Assembly (NCBI GenBank): GCA_019055375.1
Contig: JAHQIW010006078.1
Span: 62,001-126,000, forward strand
Length of the DNA: 64,000 nucleotides
Direction: 5' to 3'
From: Parelaphostrongylus tenuis
Lineage: Eukaryota; Nematoda; Chromadorea; Rhabditida; Metastrongylidae
In this document: one piece after another, positions 1 through 11,200 of the stretch
Numbering within the stretch: position 1 is the stretch's first letter
Layout of the letters: the number at the start of each line of letters is the position of its first letter
The notes under the pieces: model-generated
Told to the model about the DNA's origin: nothing
The model's input: the letters and a program-made list of their open reading frames with translations, nothing else
Database searches by the model: none
Made by a program: the position numbers and the translations under genes

Positions 1-575
1 ACGTTGTTTCCTAAGTGTTGGCACTAGAGCAGTAAACACCAAATTTACTGACCAGAATTAATGAAAATCGCATGATTTGGTATCATCTAATTGCGTATTT
101 TCTTGCGAATATTTCGATATACAACTTGCCTATACTCGCTTTATGATGGAGCTGTCGTGAGAACAAATTCGCTTGCTATTCATGCACGAATGGCGCGTGA
201 GGAACGCTAGTGACTCGCAAGTTTAAAGGAGCTTGGGGCTGTGATGTGGTTGCAAAGAACGGTTAGAAATTGATCTGAGAAGTCTGAGGCTAGAGAGAAC
301 AGTGTGGAGGATCAGTCGCGCTCGACACGTTCACAGGAATCACTACTCTTGCGCGCCGCTTCAGGAGCATTTTCACCTACGTGCTATTCGTGTGTGAATA
401 GCAAGCGAATTTGTTCCTGACAGCTCCATTTCAGAGCAAATATACGTGAGTTGTTAGCAGAATGTTCACAAGGAAATGCTCAATTAAACGATACCAAAGT
501 CATGCAGTTTTAATTATTTCTTCTTGATTAATTTGGTCCTTATTGCTACTAGTGCCAGAACTAATGAAAAGACCT
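1..575 (+). mobile_element. Mariner-derived MITE with long inverted repeats, copy 1
   Basis: The left and right ends are inverted copies of each other over roughly 215 bp. The outer 26 bases match the ends of the copies at 2.7 kb and 28.4 kb (core AAGTTTTGGCACTA). Inside the left arm, about 150-330, is a broken reading of the mariner N-terminal helix-turn-helix (MKLSREQIR... then a stretch like KRTVRKWFEKF). The start of this coding part is repeated inverted in the right arm. No catalytic DDD domain remains, so it can only move with help from another element. The left tip may lie a base or two outside the window. Confidence 0.72.
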
Positions 576-665
576 ACTCTTGTTGATTTGTTTGTCAAAG
601 TATACCAGCTAGAGAGATAGAGAGAGATCTATCTACGAAATTTTTTTCAAAATTTACTACTCTCT

Positions 666-950
666 GAGCGCATATGGCGCAGTGGTTAAAGGTACTCCGT
701 TAGGCACTCTTGTTAATCGATGGTCGATAGTTTGATTCCACGCTTATCATGCCTTCCATCCTGTTGGGGTTGATGCAGTGATAGCACACTTCTCCAGGAG
801 AGTAGCAACACTGGCTTGATCCACCGGAGGGCCACCGCGAGTTATTTTAAAGGCCAATGGGCATTCATTTACCTTAGACGATTCTTGGTGAAGTTGAATA
901 GTTGATCAACCTTTTAGGGATTGGTGAACGTCGAGAGCTTTAATCTTTCC
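666..950 (+). repeat. tRNA-derived SINE (SINE-1), diverged copy
   Basis: It begins with the family head GAGCGCATATGGCGCAGTGG, which carries a Pol III A-box-like stretch. The characteristic body follows, including CACCGCGAGT and AGGCCAA, and it ends near GAGAGCTTTAATCTTT. The B box is degraded. It is older than the 18-23 kb copies. Confidence 0.7.
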
Positions 951-1081
951 TTGTACTGCAATTTATGATTCGTAAGTAATGTGCGAAAGCTACCCGTCCG
1001 GCATGGAAGGACCCGGGTTCAACGACGGCCTGGGGTCAGAAGTTTTTGCAAAATACTCAACTTCGTCTTAGATTCATGCAG

Positions 1082-1470
1082 TTAAACCTTCTTTCAACGT
1101 GACGACGATTGTAAGTGGAATTCGAAACATCTTTAAGGACGCACTAAAATTTATGTATTTCAAGTTTTCCGTGGAATCACCTGTATCACCTGTCGTCCTG
1201 TTGGTCCTCAAGTGATTTGATCCGGAATCACCAGTAAAATTTCCATCTTTCCAACGCGTGTAAGAGTAATTTAGTGAGGGGGGTCCTCTTTGCTCTAAGA
1301 ATTTGTAGAGCATCATATCGGTCCTCTAGGCTGTCCATGAAGAAATCATACCTTCGAATTGATGGTCTTCCTTTGGTACATTTGACATCCCGAGGAAATT
1401 GAGCGATGTTAGCTGTCGTTCGTCGGACATCGTTCAAGCTCACCAAGCGAGTCCAATCCATCGTTTCTTT
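1082..1470 (-). mobile_element. RTE-type LINE, 3' end fragment
   Basis: The minus strand reads the extreme C-terminus of an RTE-clade polyprotein: a PRDVKCTKGRPS-like motif, then DFF, ERYDALQILRAKR and ERWKFYW. Better copies lie at 38.6-39.3 kb and 49.8-50.4 kb. The coding part is followed by the short 3' tail repeat of the family (units like ACAGGTGAT). The rest of the element is missing, as in 5'-truncated LINE insertions. Confidence 0.75.
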
Positions 1471-1744
1471 CCATTAAAGAAGGTGTTAAAAAACACAAAG
1501 TAGAGTAACGTTTATCCAGCTTCTCAGAATGGTTCGAGCTTAGGGCGATCGTGTCGAAGCTGACCTTCTCTTGGTGGTGGGACTCGTTCTGAGTCGGTGT
1601 TTGGAAAAAGGAAGTTCAAAGTTTTCCCATCCATAAAAGTACACTACGACCTTGACTTATCTATCTTAGTCTCATTCTATGGCACCACTCTGCCACTCCA
1701 CGGTGTGTAATCCATGATTTTCCAGGATTGATCTCGATTTTCAG

Positions 1745-4700
1745 GCTGCACGAGAAGCTCTCTCAAGTGATCATCTTCACCATCGCCACCACCACGATCA
1801 TGGATCGAGTGGTGGTGGATGTCCACATGCTCACACAAATGGTAAACCGGTGGACATCAGGCATGACTCATAAGCTTCCTCTTGTTTACATGATTTATGA
1901 AATCGTTTTTTCCCCAAGTTTTTGAGCAGTTTGGTCAACTTTCTCTTGTTTTTTGTATTTAATCCTTCCGGGACGGCTGCTCATCGTTCTCCGCAAACGA
2001 CATGTGATTTTCGTTATTCTAGAAATGTTTTTCCTTCGTTTCGGAGAAAAGGAACTTTAGATTTTTGAATAACCCTATGGTCCTCAGTTTTCTCTGCACG
2101 CTCATATGCTTTTTTGTATATATAACCTTTATGTGGGAGGAAAACTTTCCAAAGCTAAAGCGTGATTTTACTTTCGCTCCTATAGCGCATCCACAGACCG
2201 TAGCCGTGTAAGCAGCGCACTCCAAATGTGAAACGTAGTATCATTCTCATTGTTACAGTGAATTCAGAAAGCCTTTTAAGAGATCGAGCACAATGTTGGA
2301 ATCGGCGAAATCTAAGCTTTTAAATGAATGTTAAATTTACTGTAAAAAAGTTCCTTCCAGCAAAAAAGACCTCTGCAAAGTTGAAGGTCGAAAACGACTT
2401 TCACAGTTGGAAAGTATCAGAGTGGGGGCTGGATAGTTTCGTTGTAGTGGGAAACTTCCAAATTATTTTTTCAACGAGATCTAACTAGAATTTAGTCCTG
2501 TTCACGTAGTTATCGCGCGATATCTTGAGTTATTTGCAGCACAAGATCTCGCTCTCACTTGTGGACGTACGCTATCGGTGCCACATTGCTTATTAGTACC
2601 GTACCGTTCTTCCTTCTTATTTTCATACCTATCCAGGTGATTATTTTCTTTTCTTCTTTGAGTTGACAGTTTATCCTTTTCTTACGTTCCTTACTATTAG
2701 GTCTTCCGTAAGTTTTGTCACTCGAACAATAAACACCAAATTTATTTACGAGAAGTAGTTAGAGCTGCGTGATTTTGGTATCATGCAGCTGCGCATTTTC
2801 TTGCGGACATTATGGTTTGCAACCTGCTTATACTTGCTTTCGAATGAAGCTATTTTGGGAACACATTCACTTGCTATTTATACAGGAATGGCGGCTAGAG
2901 GCAAATGCTAACGAAGCCGCGCGCAATATTAAGGAAGCTTAAGGCGATGATACTGTTGCAGAAAAGACGACTAGGAAGGGGTTCGCGTAGTTCAGAGCTG
3001 AAGAGAACAGTCTACAGGATCGGTCGCGCTTCGGCCGTCCGCAGAAAGCTCCGTTAATATTACGATCTACTTCACTAGAATTTCCCCTACGCGCCATCTG
3101 TGCATGAGTAGCAAACAAGTTCATTTCCAAGACAGCTCTACCCTAAATCAGTTGTTGCCAAGTTGTATATCAAGATGTTCAGAAGAATATGTACCTTTGA
3201 ACGATACCAAAATCATACAGTTTTGATAACTTATGTTTATTAAATTTTGTGGTCATTGCTTTAATGGTGAAACTTATGGAATGACTAGATACATGGCTGA
3301 ATCTGTTCCTCTTTCAGAACAACTCTCCATCAAACGAGCCATGGTTAAAGGTTTTGCTTGCTTTCGGGTCTGGTGGTCTACTAGGCGACGCTTTCTTACA
3401 CTTGATACCCCATGCCACACCATCTTCATCCCATTCGCATTCTCATTCGGCTTTACACCACACCGAACACACTCATGAACCACATGATATGAGCGTTGGT
3501 GCATGGGTACTAGCAGGTGAGGTGGCTGTTATGTTTCTTTTTCGGGATATTTGGGAGACGTATTTTGACGCGGATTGTTTGTGCAGATAGGGGGTGAGAC
3601 GCGGGTTCGACTCCCGCCCGAGGCACAAAGTTTCACATAAGGGACAAAACCTCGTGGCTTCGGTCAATCTGTAAGGGATGCGCCATCTTTTCGATCTCAT
3701 AAAACGTCGATTAGAAGTGAATGAAGGCATGTCTATCTTCTAGAATGGCTCGTGGTGGCCAGACAAGTCTGGTACCAAATCAGCAACCCCCGAGAAGTGA
3801 AAGGATTGGTGAGTTCAAGCGCGGGATCGATGTGAAGTTTTACCTAGCACTCGGCATTATTGAATTTATAGTTATAACATAATATCACTGCTCAATTAAA
3901 TAAGGAAGTCTTAGCGTCTTTCAATCATTTGAATAGTCTAATTTATGCAGGTATTACGACGTTCCTGTTAGTTGAGAAAGTGGTAAGAATCATTCGAGGA
4001 GAAGCCGGTCACTCTCATTCTCACTCTCATTCCCATAGCACCGCCTCAAAAAAAAAGGTGGGTTAGTTCATTTACTTGACTTGCTTCAATTTTGAGAAAG
4101 ATACTACGTTTCATGAAGCTCTTAAAAGGCCCTTAGTGCTGACCATTCTCTGAGGAATACGCCGTGCATTCAGCTCCATTCGTACTGTCTTATAGGTGAT
4201 TTAATGCCTATCTGGCCGTTACAATGACGTGCTGTGGGCCTATCGATTTATTAAGTCAGTGCCACTATCCCCTAGAGAAGCTTGTAACCGATTCGCTGAC
4301 CGCGGAAGGATTGAAAACTTGGTGAGCCTTGGGCAGGCGGTCGGACCATCGACCCCGTTCCAACCACTACGGCACACGTCCCCTTCACTACGGTGCATAT
4401 CATTAAGTATTTTTGTGTCAATTTTTTGTTTCATTGACATCAAGGTTGAGCATCTTTTATCGTTGATCAGTTCTGTTCCTTCTACGACGAGACTGATAAG
4501 TATTCTGCAACTGCTTTCTGAACATCATGCGTTGGTCAATGATTTATCCTTTTCGTCAAAGGCGCGTGTGGCGCAGTAATTAGGGGTGCTCTACAGTACA
4601 CGAAAGGTCGATCGATCAATCATCAATGATTCATTTCCGCTTACGCCTAAGGCTCATCAAGCCTTTTGTTTCTCGTCGGCGAATTGTTATCGACTTGTCT

Positions 4701-7700
4701 GAGAGAATGTATAGCACTGACTTGATCCGCATAATCACCATACGATCGCACGAATGGAGTCGAATCATGACGCTTCCCTTGTGTATTGGTCAACGCCGGG
4801 AGCTTCATCCTCTAGAACTTCTATTCCTTGTGTCGTCTAAATCTCACCACGTATTCATTTAAAATAACTTCTGATGGCGCTGAATGTTTCAAAACGGAAT
4901 TTTCCTTCATTGCGCGTAATTCCAGGCGAAGCATTCGGACGACGAGTCTGATGAGACATCGGAGAGTGTTGTCCACTCCAGGAAGGAGGATACGAGTTTA
5001 CATGCTACGAGGCAAAAGTCCGAGGGAGTCAAGGTCAGATTGGAAGCAACTGATCGAAGGCTAAAGTATGACAAAGGTGTCTTTTTTTAATCGCTTTTTC
5101 GTTTAGGTAGCTGCCTACCTCAACCTTGTCGCTGATTTTGCCCATAACTTTACCGATGGTCTTGCTATCGGTGCTTCATTCGTCGCCGGAACGACCGTTG
5201 GAGTAGGTTGGTGCTTGCGATCTTCCGAGTCAGCGAGTTTTTCCCCTCTAGATAGTTTTTTTATGATGCTAATTTTGTTTCAGTAACTATGATGACGGTG
5301 CTCGTTCATGAAGTACCACACGAGATTGGTGATTTTGCAATCTTGATACAGTCCGGTTATTCGAAGAAAAGGGTATGCTTCAGAAATTGTCTGTATTTTT
5401 TCTTCCTCATATCAGGTCATTTGCGCTTCCTGTTGGTACACATATTCGTCGCATAGTAGAACGAGAAAAGATGAGTCGACTTGTCCCTTCTGTGACGGCG
5501 TGTACACTATAGTGCGCACGCGTATTGAGTCACCTTTCCCGCTGAACATGGCATCTTCGCTGGACTTTCAATAGTTCTTTGATAGCTTAAGAAACTATGA
5601 TTCTATTAGTGTACGGTTTCTGAAAAAGGCTTTTTGATACGCCGTAGCAGCGATGAGAAAACCATGTTCCACTTTCGGTTTGCGTTTTTAGACCCGGTTT
5701 TCCTTGAGCTGGGCTTTTTACCGTATTTTTAGTAGTCATTCGATAGCTTGAAAACGACAATTCTAACCAGGAAGCTTGCTTTCTTAAGGAACTTTTTAGT
5801 GTGTCGATAGCAGCGATGATAACATTACGTTTTGCACCCAATCTATGAATATAAATAGAGGTTATATGTGCACGAAATCATTTGGGAGTATATAAGAGGT
5901 CATGAAGTATAAGAGGTATTTGGAAATCTTCAAAATGGAGAAGAAAAGCCAGTTTTCTTTGGTTATCAGGGTATAACCACTTTGTTGGAGAAAGACTTTC
6001 ACTTGTACTCTTAATAATCATACGAAAGCAAGGAGCTCTGGCTACTAAGGTTCATTGCCCTTTTTTGAAGAAGCCTTTTCATAGCGCTGTAGCAGAAAGA
6101 AAACATATGAGTTCCACATACGCATATTTCTCGCAGGAAAGAACTCTTTGCTCAAGCTATAAGTATTCATTCGATAGCGTAGGTTTCGACGATTCCAATG
6201 TTGTGCTTATTTTCTCGATGGACCTTTTCACTACAGTGTAGCAGAGAAAATAGGGTTGAGCTCCACATATGCGGAAATCGTTTTTCGGCTAAAGGGCGGA
6301 CTGGGCGTAGCCAAAGAGGAGGAGGGGGGGGGGGGGGGGGGGATCAGGGCTTTCCGCGACGATCGACTCGTCGGTCCTGCTGAAACAACTCACGTACGGA
6401 TTGCAATATTTGTTATTTACTCAGAGGTTTTCCGTCCGCTTTGAAAGAAACTGCAGAGAAAACGTTTGACTTTGAGATTAAAATATTTCCTCCACAAGTT
6501 CATATGCTTTCGTGCTTTCAGTGAAGTAGCAGTTAAAGTGCGTGGCCACTGTAAAATAAAATTTTTTATGCTAAGTGGTACAGCTTTATACAAACGTCTT
6601 TTGAAAAATGAGCACTCATGTCATCAGCCCTAGGTTCAAGTTTTCGAATGATCACTAACACTCTTATGAAAAGTTCTTGTCCAGCGAAGGGGGTCGTCTT
6701 TATTCTTTGCCATTACTGTGCTTCTAGGGATACTCTCTTTCTCCTAAAATTTCAAATTCATCTATCTATGTAGAAGATAAAGCTCTCGGTGTTATCCCTT
6801 TCCTGTCCGTAGTCCCACGGCCTCTGCATCTCTAATCCCCAGCGTGCTGTGTCTAAACAATGGTGGGCTGTTGCGTCTGACAATTCTGGCTGTTGCATTT
6901 AACAATGACATGCTGCTGCTTAATTATTGGCACGCTGGAGGTTAGAGATGCAGCGGCCGTGGGTCCCCAGTCCTGAAAAGGTTAAGCAGTCCCTGAGGTA
7001 TGCGATGGATACATTCGTTTACATTTACATAGTTAAAGGTGGAAGGTATGTATATGTTTGGCTTTCAACAATGACTTGCGGTGATTTACCGATAAGTCGA
7101 CTCAATGCTCCTGTCATCCTCCCATACAAGTCTGTCACAGACCCCTAACGAGAGATGAAAAGCTGGATGAACCATGAGCGCGGGATCGAACTGTTGAACA
7201 TGTGTTTGTCGTAAAGTACCTCGAACCACTGCGCCATGCGCCGATCACATGGACACTTCTTTATGTATAATAGCGCACGCTAACCAGTTGCACTACCGAT
7301 GCTTCTGTTCTGCCATCAATCTTACTTCAGTCCACAAAAAGAGCATTCAGTTTAGGCGATGGCTATTCAACTTGTGACGGCTTTGGGTGCACTTTCTGGA
7401 TGTGCTGTTTCGTTATGGGCCGGGGATCCGTCGGCACTTGCTGAGGCTGCTGCTAGCAGCTGGATTCTTCCATTTACTGGTATTTTTTATTCTTATTATC
7501 ATTTTCTACAATGTATAGTCTTTCGATTGAGCTTCTAACCCTTCCGTGACCGTGGACCCACCTCTCCTGCAATTTTTGCCCTCAACATGGCAACACTGGG
7601 AGTTGAAGATGTAGAGGAGGGAGGTTCACGGTCCCGAAAAGAGTAATTAGTTTCCTTTTTCAGCTGGAGGATTTATCTATATCGCAACTGTTTCTGTTCT

Positions 7701-7803
7701 TCCCGATCTTTTGGAGAACTCAACAACAGGGCAGTCGTTTCGTGAGATTCTCGCCATTCTTACCGGAATATTAATGATGTATTTTGTTGCCCGATTTGAA
7801 TAA
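1745..7803 (+). CDS. zipt-7: ZIP7/KE4-type zinc transporter (LIV-1 subfamily), 5' partial
   Basis: ZIP7 proteins release zinc from the ER/Golgi to the cytosol. Nine exons are supported: 1745-1860, 2540-2636, 3318-3516, 3951-4057, 4926-5033, 5107-5206, 5284-5372, 7356-7479 and 7664-7803 (TAA), giving about 359 residues in one frame. In order they encode a His-rich luminal loop ([10 protein letters not shown]), a membrane segment ([12 protein letters not shown], ending FIPIQ), the family signature [18 protein letters not shown], a second His-rich loop (HSHSHSHSH), the zinc-site helices HNFTDG and HEVPHEIGD, and a C-terminus with [20 protein letters not shown]. The first intron uses a GC donor at 1861; all others are GT-AG. 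Signal peptide and start codon were not found upstream, so the 5' exon(s) are missing or outside the window. ZIP13 is less likely because it lacks the His-rich loops. Introns hold a mariner MITE and several SINEs. Confidence 0.93.
2080..2235. repeat. Dispersed repeat DR1 fragment
   Basis: A stretch in zipt-7 intron 1 resembles the DR1 family seen throughout the window (pattern: GTGAAA, TTTTACTTTCGCTCCTATAGCGC, then CTCAAGCTT-like text). Assignment is by eye. Confidence 0.4.
2700..3286 (+). mobile_element. Mariner-derived MITE with long inverted repeats, copy 2
   Basis: It sits in the intron between zipt-7 exons 2 and 3. The ends (GTCTTCCGTAAGTTTTG on the left, the inverse of GAAACTTATGGAATGAC on the right) match copies 1 and 3. 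The arms include the start of the mariner helix-turn-helix, inverted in the right arm. Candidate TA target duplications flank it. It is non-coding. Confidence 0.75.
3599..3626 (+). repeat. tRNA 3'-half-like fragment (T arm with perfect B box)
   Basis: A perfect 5-bp T stem (GCGGG/CCCGC) encloses TTCGACT and is followed by CCGAGGC, an acceptor-like strand. No matching 5' half is present, so this is not a tRNA gene. It may be a remnant of the tRNA-Gly-like group: CCGAGGC would pair with the GCCTCGG start of the copy at 18417. Confidence 0.35.
3640..3850 (-). repeat. SINE-1, decayed copy in zipt-7 intron
   Basis: On the minus strand the family order is recognisable: GCGGGATCGAT near the head, then the CAGACAAGTCTGG region, ending at GGATGCGCCAT and GGTCAATC. 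The A-box end is largely lost. Confidence 0.6.
4145..4390 (-). repeat. SINE-1, decayed copy in zipt-7 intron
   Basis: Minus-strand order: head CGTGTGCCGTAGTGG at the right, body with AAGGCTCACCAAG, tail near GAATGCACGGCG. It is about as diverged as its neighbour at 4558, which lies in the opposite orientation. Confidence 0.6.
4558..4830 (+). repeat. SINE-1, decayed copy in zipt-7 intron
   Basis: It starts at GGCGCGTGTGGCGCAG and keeps GGCTCATCAAGCC, ACTTGTCTGAGAGAAT, AGCACTGACTTGATCC and the ending GGTCAACGCCGGGAGCTTC. The B box is degraded. Confidence 0.65.
5560..6480. repeat. Dispersed repeat DR1, several overlapping copies
   Basis: In zipt-7 intron 7 (5373-7355) the same phrase recurs several times: a stretch like GTAGTCATTCGATAGC, then TTTTTGAAGAAGCCTTTTC, then ATAGCGCTGTAGCAG. 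It recurs at 8.4-9.1, 10.1-11.0, 13.4-14.6, 15.4-15.9, 29.6-31.5 and 32.2-32.8 kb, and inside the long direct repeats of the Penelope-like element. I see no ORF or clean termini. Confidence 0.55.
6324..6342 (+). repeat. Poly-G tract (19 G)
   Basis: A run of 19 G, preceded by GGA repeats, lies in zipt-7 intron 7. It could fold as a G-quadruplex in DNA or pre-mRNA. Homopolymer length may be inaccurate. Confidence 0.8.
6805..6985. repeat. Inverted-repeat (foldback) element
   Basis: A left arm of about 40 bases (CCCACGGCCTCTGCATCTCT onward) is matched inverted by the right arm ending GCAGCGGCCGTGGG, around a loop of roughly 75 bases. It is intronic and carries no ORF. A similar, smaller structure lies at 7545-7655. 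Confidence 0.6.
7100..7250 (-). repeat. SINE-1, 5' half only
   Basis: The minus strand carries the head (GCGCATGGCGCAGTGGTTCG) and a B-box-like AGTTCGATCCCGCGCTCATG, then loses similarity. Confidence 0.65.
7545..7655. repeat. Small foldback in last zipt-7 intron
   Basis: The left arm near CCGTGACCGTGGACCCACCT pairs imperfectly with the inverted right arm near GGAGGTTCACGGTCCCG. It resembles the 6805-6985 element and sits entirely inside the intron between the last two zipt-7 exons. Confidence 0.5.
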
Positions 7804-8038
7804 TTTCGTAATTTATTAATTTTTTTGTACTTGTTGGCTTTTTCACGTGTTTTTTTTCCTCTGTATCGAGTCCTAACTCCACGTTTTCATTAACAGTGTA
7901 TAGTTAGCAATTTGATTTACTTAAGAAAAACCAAAACTTTTCCTGTTTTTGTCGTTTTGGTGAGGAAAAATTGCTTTTTGCTTGACTCATGAAGCTTTTT
8001 TCTTTCGTTTCAATGGGAACTGAATGTTGTAAATGTTG

Positions 8039-8044
8039 AATAAA
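8039..8044 (+). terminator. Polyadenylation signal of zipt-7
   Basis: AATAAA lies about 236 bp after the zipt-7 stop codon and is followed by T-rich sequence. No better signal lies between the stop and the rfc-4 start. Confidence 0.7.
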
Positions 8045-8254
8045 GGTGTTGGAATTCTTAGATTTATTGTCTTAGTGTGTCTGTCGTGCACTTCCCGTAC
8101 ATTTCAAATATACTGAGTGACGTTTTACTATGGTCAGGTGAAGGTCGGTTATATATTTTTGGATTTTATCACTGTCAAGTGGATTTCGAAGAGAGAAACG
8201 GCGATAGATGGTTTCAAACAGAAGATCGAACCGGTAAGGTCGCAGCTTCTGAGT

Positions 8255-8271
8255 AGATCTTCTCATTTTAG
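8255..8271 (+). promoter_or_regulatory. Candidate spliced-leader acceptor for rfc-4
   Basis: TTCTCATTTTAG ends immediately before the rfc-4 ATG, the usual look of a nematode trans-splice site. It lies about 227 bp after the zipt-7 AATAAA, within the spacing seen for SL2-type operons in Caenorhabditis. An ordinary 5'UTR intron is possible, but the nearest donor-like GTAAGG (8234) would make it only about 38 nt. Confidence 0.55.
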
Positions 8272-11200
8272 ATGGACAGTCTTGTGAATGTGAATGGCAA
8301 AGAGAATGAAGATCCAGTGGACAAGAGGATGAGCTTACCATGGGTGGAGAAGTAGTGAGTGAATAGCACTGAATTGTTCATTCTTTTCATTATCTAGCAA
8401 CAAAAAGAAACTGGCCCCTTTCCCTAGGCAAAGGTTTTTCACGAGAGTTTTAGTACTCATTCGAAAGCCCGCATCTCTGGCTACTGTGCCATATGCTTTG
8501 TTTTTCAAAAATACTCTTCTAATTATGGAGAATTCAAAATAGATCTAGGTTTTACATCGGGTACGCGCTTTCACTGTTACTTTGCTGGACGCACGAAAAG
8601 CATATGAATGTGTAGAGGAAATCTTCTAGTATCCGAGTCATACGTTTCGTCTGGAGTTTCTTCCAAAGGGGAGAAAAAATCTCGAATTAAACAACAAAAA
8701 CACTCCGCATATGTTTGAAGGGTTAGCGCGACCGATCGATTGCTGTATGGAACGATGGCCAGCATCGCGTCATCCGCTCCCCCCTCTCCCCTTTCTCGTG
8801 CCTATGCCCAGCTCACATTTTAGACGAGAAACAATGCCCACATATGTAAAACTCGAGCTTATCTTCCCTGCTCCACTGCAATGGAACGGTTTTTTTGAGA
8901 AAATAAGCGCAACGTTCGAGCCACTGAAACCTGAGCTATCGGATGGTTATTTATTAGTTGAAGGAAGAGCTATCCTCTGAGAAAATTGCATGTGAGGAAC
9001 GCAGATGTTATCTTTTTGTTACAGCGTTATAAAAAGGCTTTCAAAAAACTGCTGCATAGCGTAGTAGCCAGTTGTGCTTTCGAGTGATTCCTAAAAGTGC
9101 AATGGAAAGTCCTTGTCTGGATAGAAGGGTCGTTTTTTCATTTGTTCCCGGATAACCGAATACTTGCACGAAGTTCTTCCTTCAAATAACGGCCAACATC
9201 TCGGCAAGAGCGCGTGTGGCGCATTGGTTAGAGGTGCTCTGTGACACGCACGTGGTCTATCAGACGATGGTTTGAGCACGCATTCAAGGCTCACAAAGCC
9301 TTTGATCCCTCCGTTGGTGGTGAATTAGTAACACATTTGTCTGCGAGGATAGCAGCACTGACTTGATACTCGATGGAACACTGTGAATCAAGGAAAAAGC
9401 CAGAGAGGCATCCAATCACCTCAAGCGGTGCTGCGAATAGAATCAAATGCATGGCGCATCCCTGAGGGATCAGTCTACACCGAGAACTTAATCCTTTATT
9501 CTTTTATCTTACGAATTATCTTTTTCTCTGAATTAAACTGAGCCATGTTGGTACTATTCTCTTCAAGATCGATAGCCAACAGTTTGGCGATCTTGCCTTC
9601 CTTAGAACCTTTCAGCTGCTATTCATTTATCTTTTCTAGCTCTTTATTCTTTATTTATCATTTTTCAAAATGTCAAAGAACACCGGGGACGTGCCTCACA
9701 TAAAGGGCTTAGTGGCCCTGAGCAAAACGATTAGAAATAGTGTTATCAGAACAGGAGCCCTGCTAATAAAATAGGTTAACACACGCCCTCGGGAAAAGTG
9801 AGATGCTGGCTAGATTCTTGCTCGAGGTTCAGATTTTTGTATCTCACTGAGAAAGAATGTTATCAGACAGGAGCCCTGCTAATAAAATAGGTTAACACAC
9901 GCCCTCGGGAAAAGTGAGATGCTGGCTAGATTCTTGCTCGAGGTTCAGATTTTTGTATCTCACTGAGAAAGAATGTTATCAGACAGGAGCCCTGGTAATA
10001 AATTAGGTTAACACACGCCCTCGGGGAAAGTGAGATGCTGGCTAGATTCTTGCTCGATGTTCAGAGTTTTGTATCTCACTGAGCATCATTGGAAGGCGAA
10101 ATTGCTGATACGTTAGCCATTGAGTTTGAAAAGAAGGTACCACTTTCGTACAGGTTTTATTTAATGAAATGGGCAATTCGTATACAATTTTTGGTTCATT
10201 TCCGTCAGAAGGAAACAAAATAAGAGGCGACCCCTTTTACTGGACAAGATCTTTCCATAAGAGTGTTTATAGTCATTCGAAGGCTGAAATCTTGGAGACT
10301 GCTGTACATGGTTGTTTTTTGAAAAAGCCTTTATATAGCGCTCAGGGCTCAAAATAAAATTATGTTTCACACCTGCCACGCGCTTTTTTTAGTTCTTCGT
10401 TTGGAATATCGAAAAGAATATGAACGTATATACGAACTCATGTAGTATAGGAGTGAAGCTCCTCATCTGAGGTTTCTTCTAAAGCGGAGAAGAATCCTAA
10501 ACTCAATAACAAAGATGGCACTATACATGTGAGTAGCGCCAGCGCGATCACTTCGTCGCGTATCGATCCATGACCACGCATACAAATTAGCCTACAAGCA
10601 CATGGGTGGCGTATGTACAACTCAATCTTATTTTCACTGCTACACTTCAGTGAAACAATCTCTTCAGAAAATACGCATACCATTGGATTCGTTGAAATTT
10701 ACACTATTGAATACTTACTTTCGATTTAAGGGAGGAGCTCTGCTTTGCAAGAAATATGCGTGTGTGAAACACAAAACTTTTCTTTTCTGCTACAGCGCCG
10801 TAAAGAGGTTTTCTCAAAAAGCGATGACATACAACAGTTTCCCTATATTTGAGCTTCTGAATGAATAAAACACTTATATTGGAAGAAATCTTTGCTCAAT
10901 AAAATGGTTCGTTTTTTCATTTGTTTCCGTTCAACAGGAAAGAACCAAACTCTTCCATTACTAGATTCGAATTTCAGTGAAAATCGATTTTTCGAACTCA
11001 AAATTACTTTTATGCTGCTTGAAAACCATCGATAACGTGTTATTTTAGTCGCCCAAGAAACGTGGACGACCTTGTATATCAAAGTGAAGTCGTCTCAGTT
11101 TTGAAGAAAGTTCTCGAAGGATCGGATGTGAGTTCCAGTTTGTAATCTCGCAAAGTTTTTTTTTTTTATTCATCTTTGATGTTTATTTAGCTGCCAAACA

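Noticed and set aside
8072..8341. Minus-strand open frame of 89 codons over the start of rfc-4
   Set aside because: Antisense shadow of the first rfc-4 exon and its upstream region; no motif.
9670..9780. Possible nested small gene starting [15 protein letters not shown]
   Set aside because: It stops after 34 codons inside the tandem repeat; no convincing donor or partner exon.
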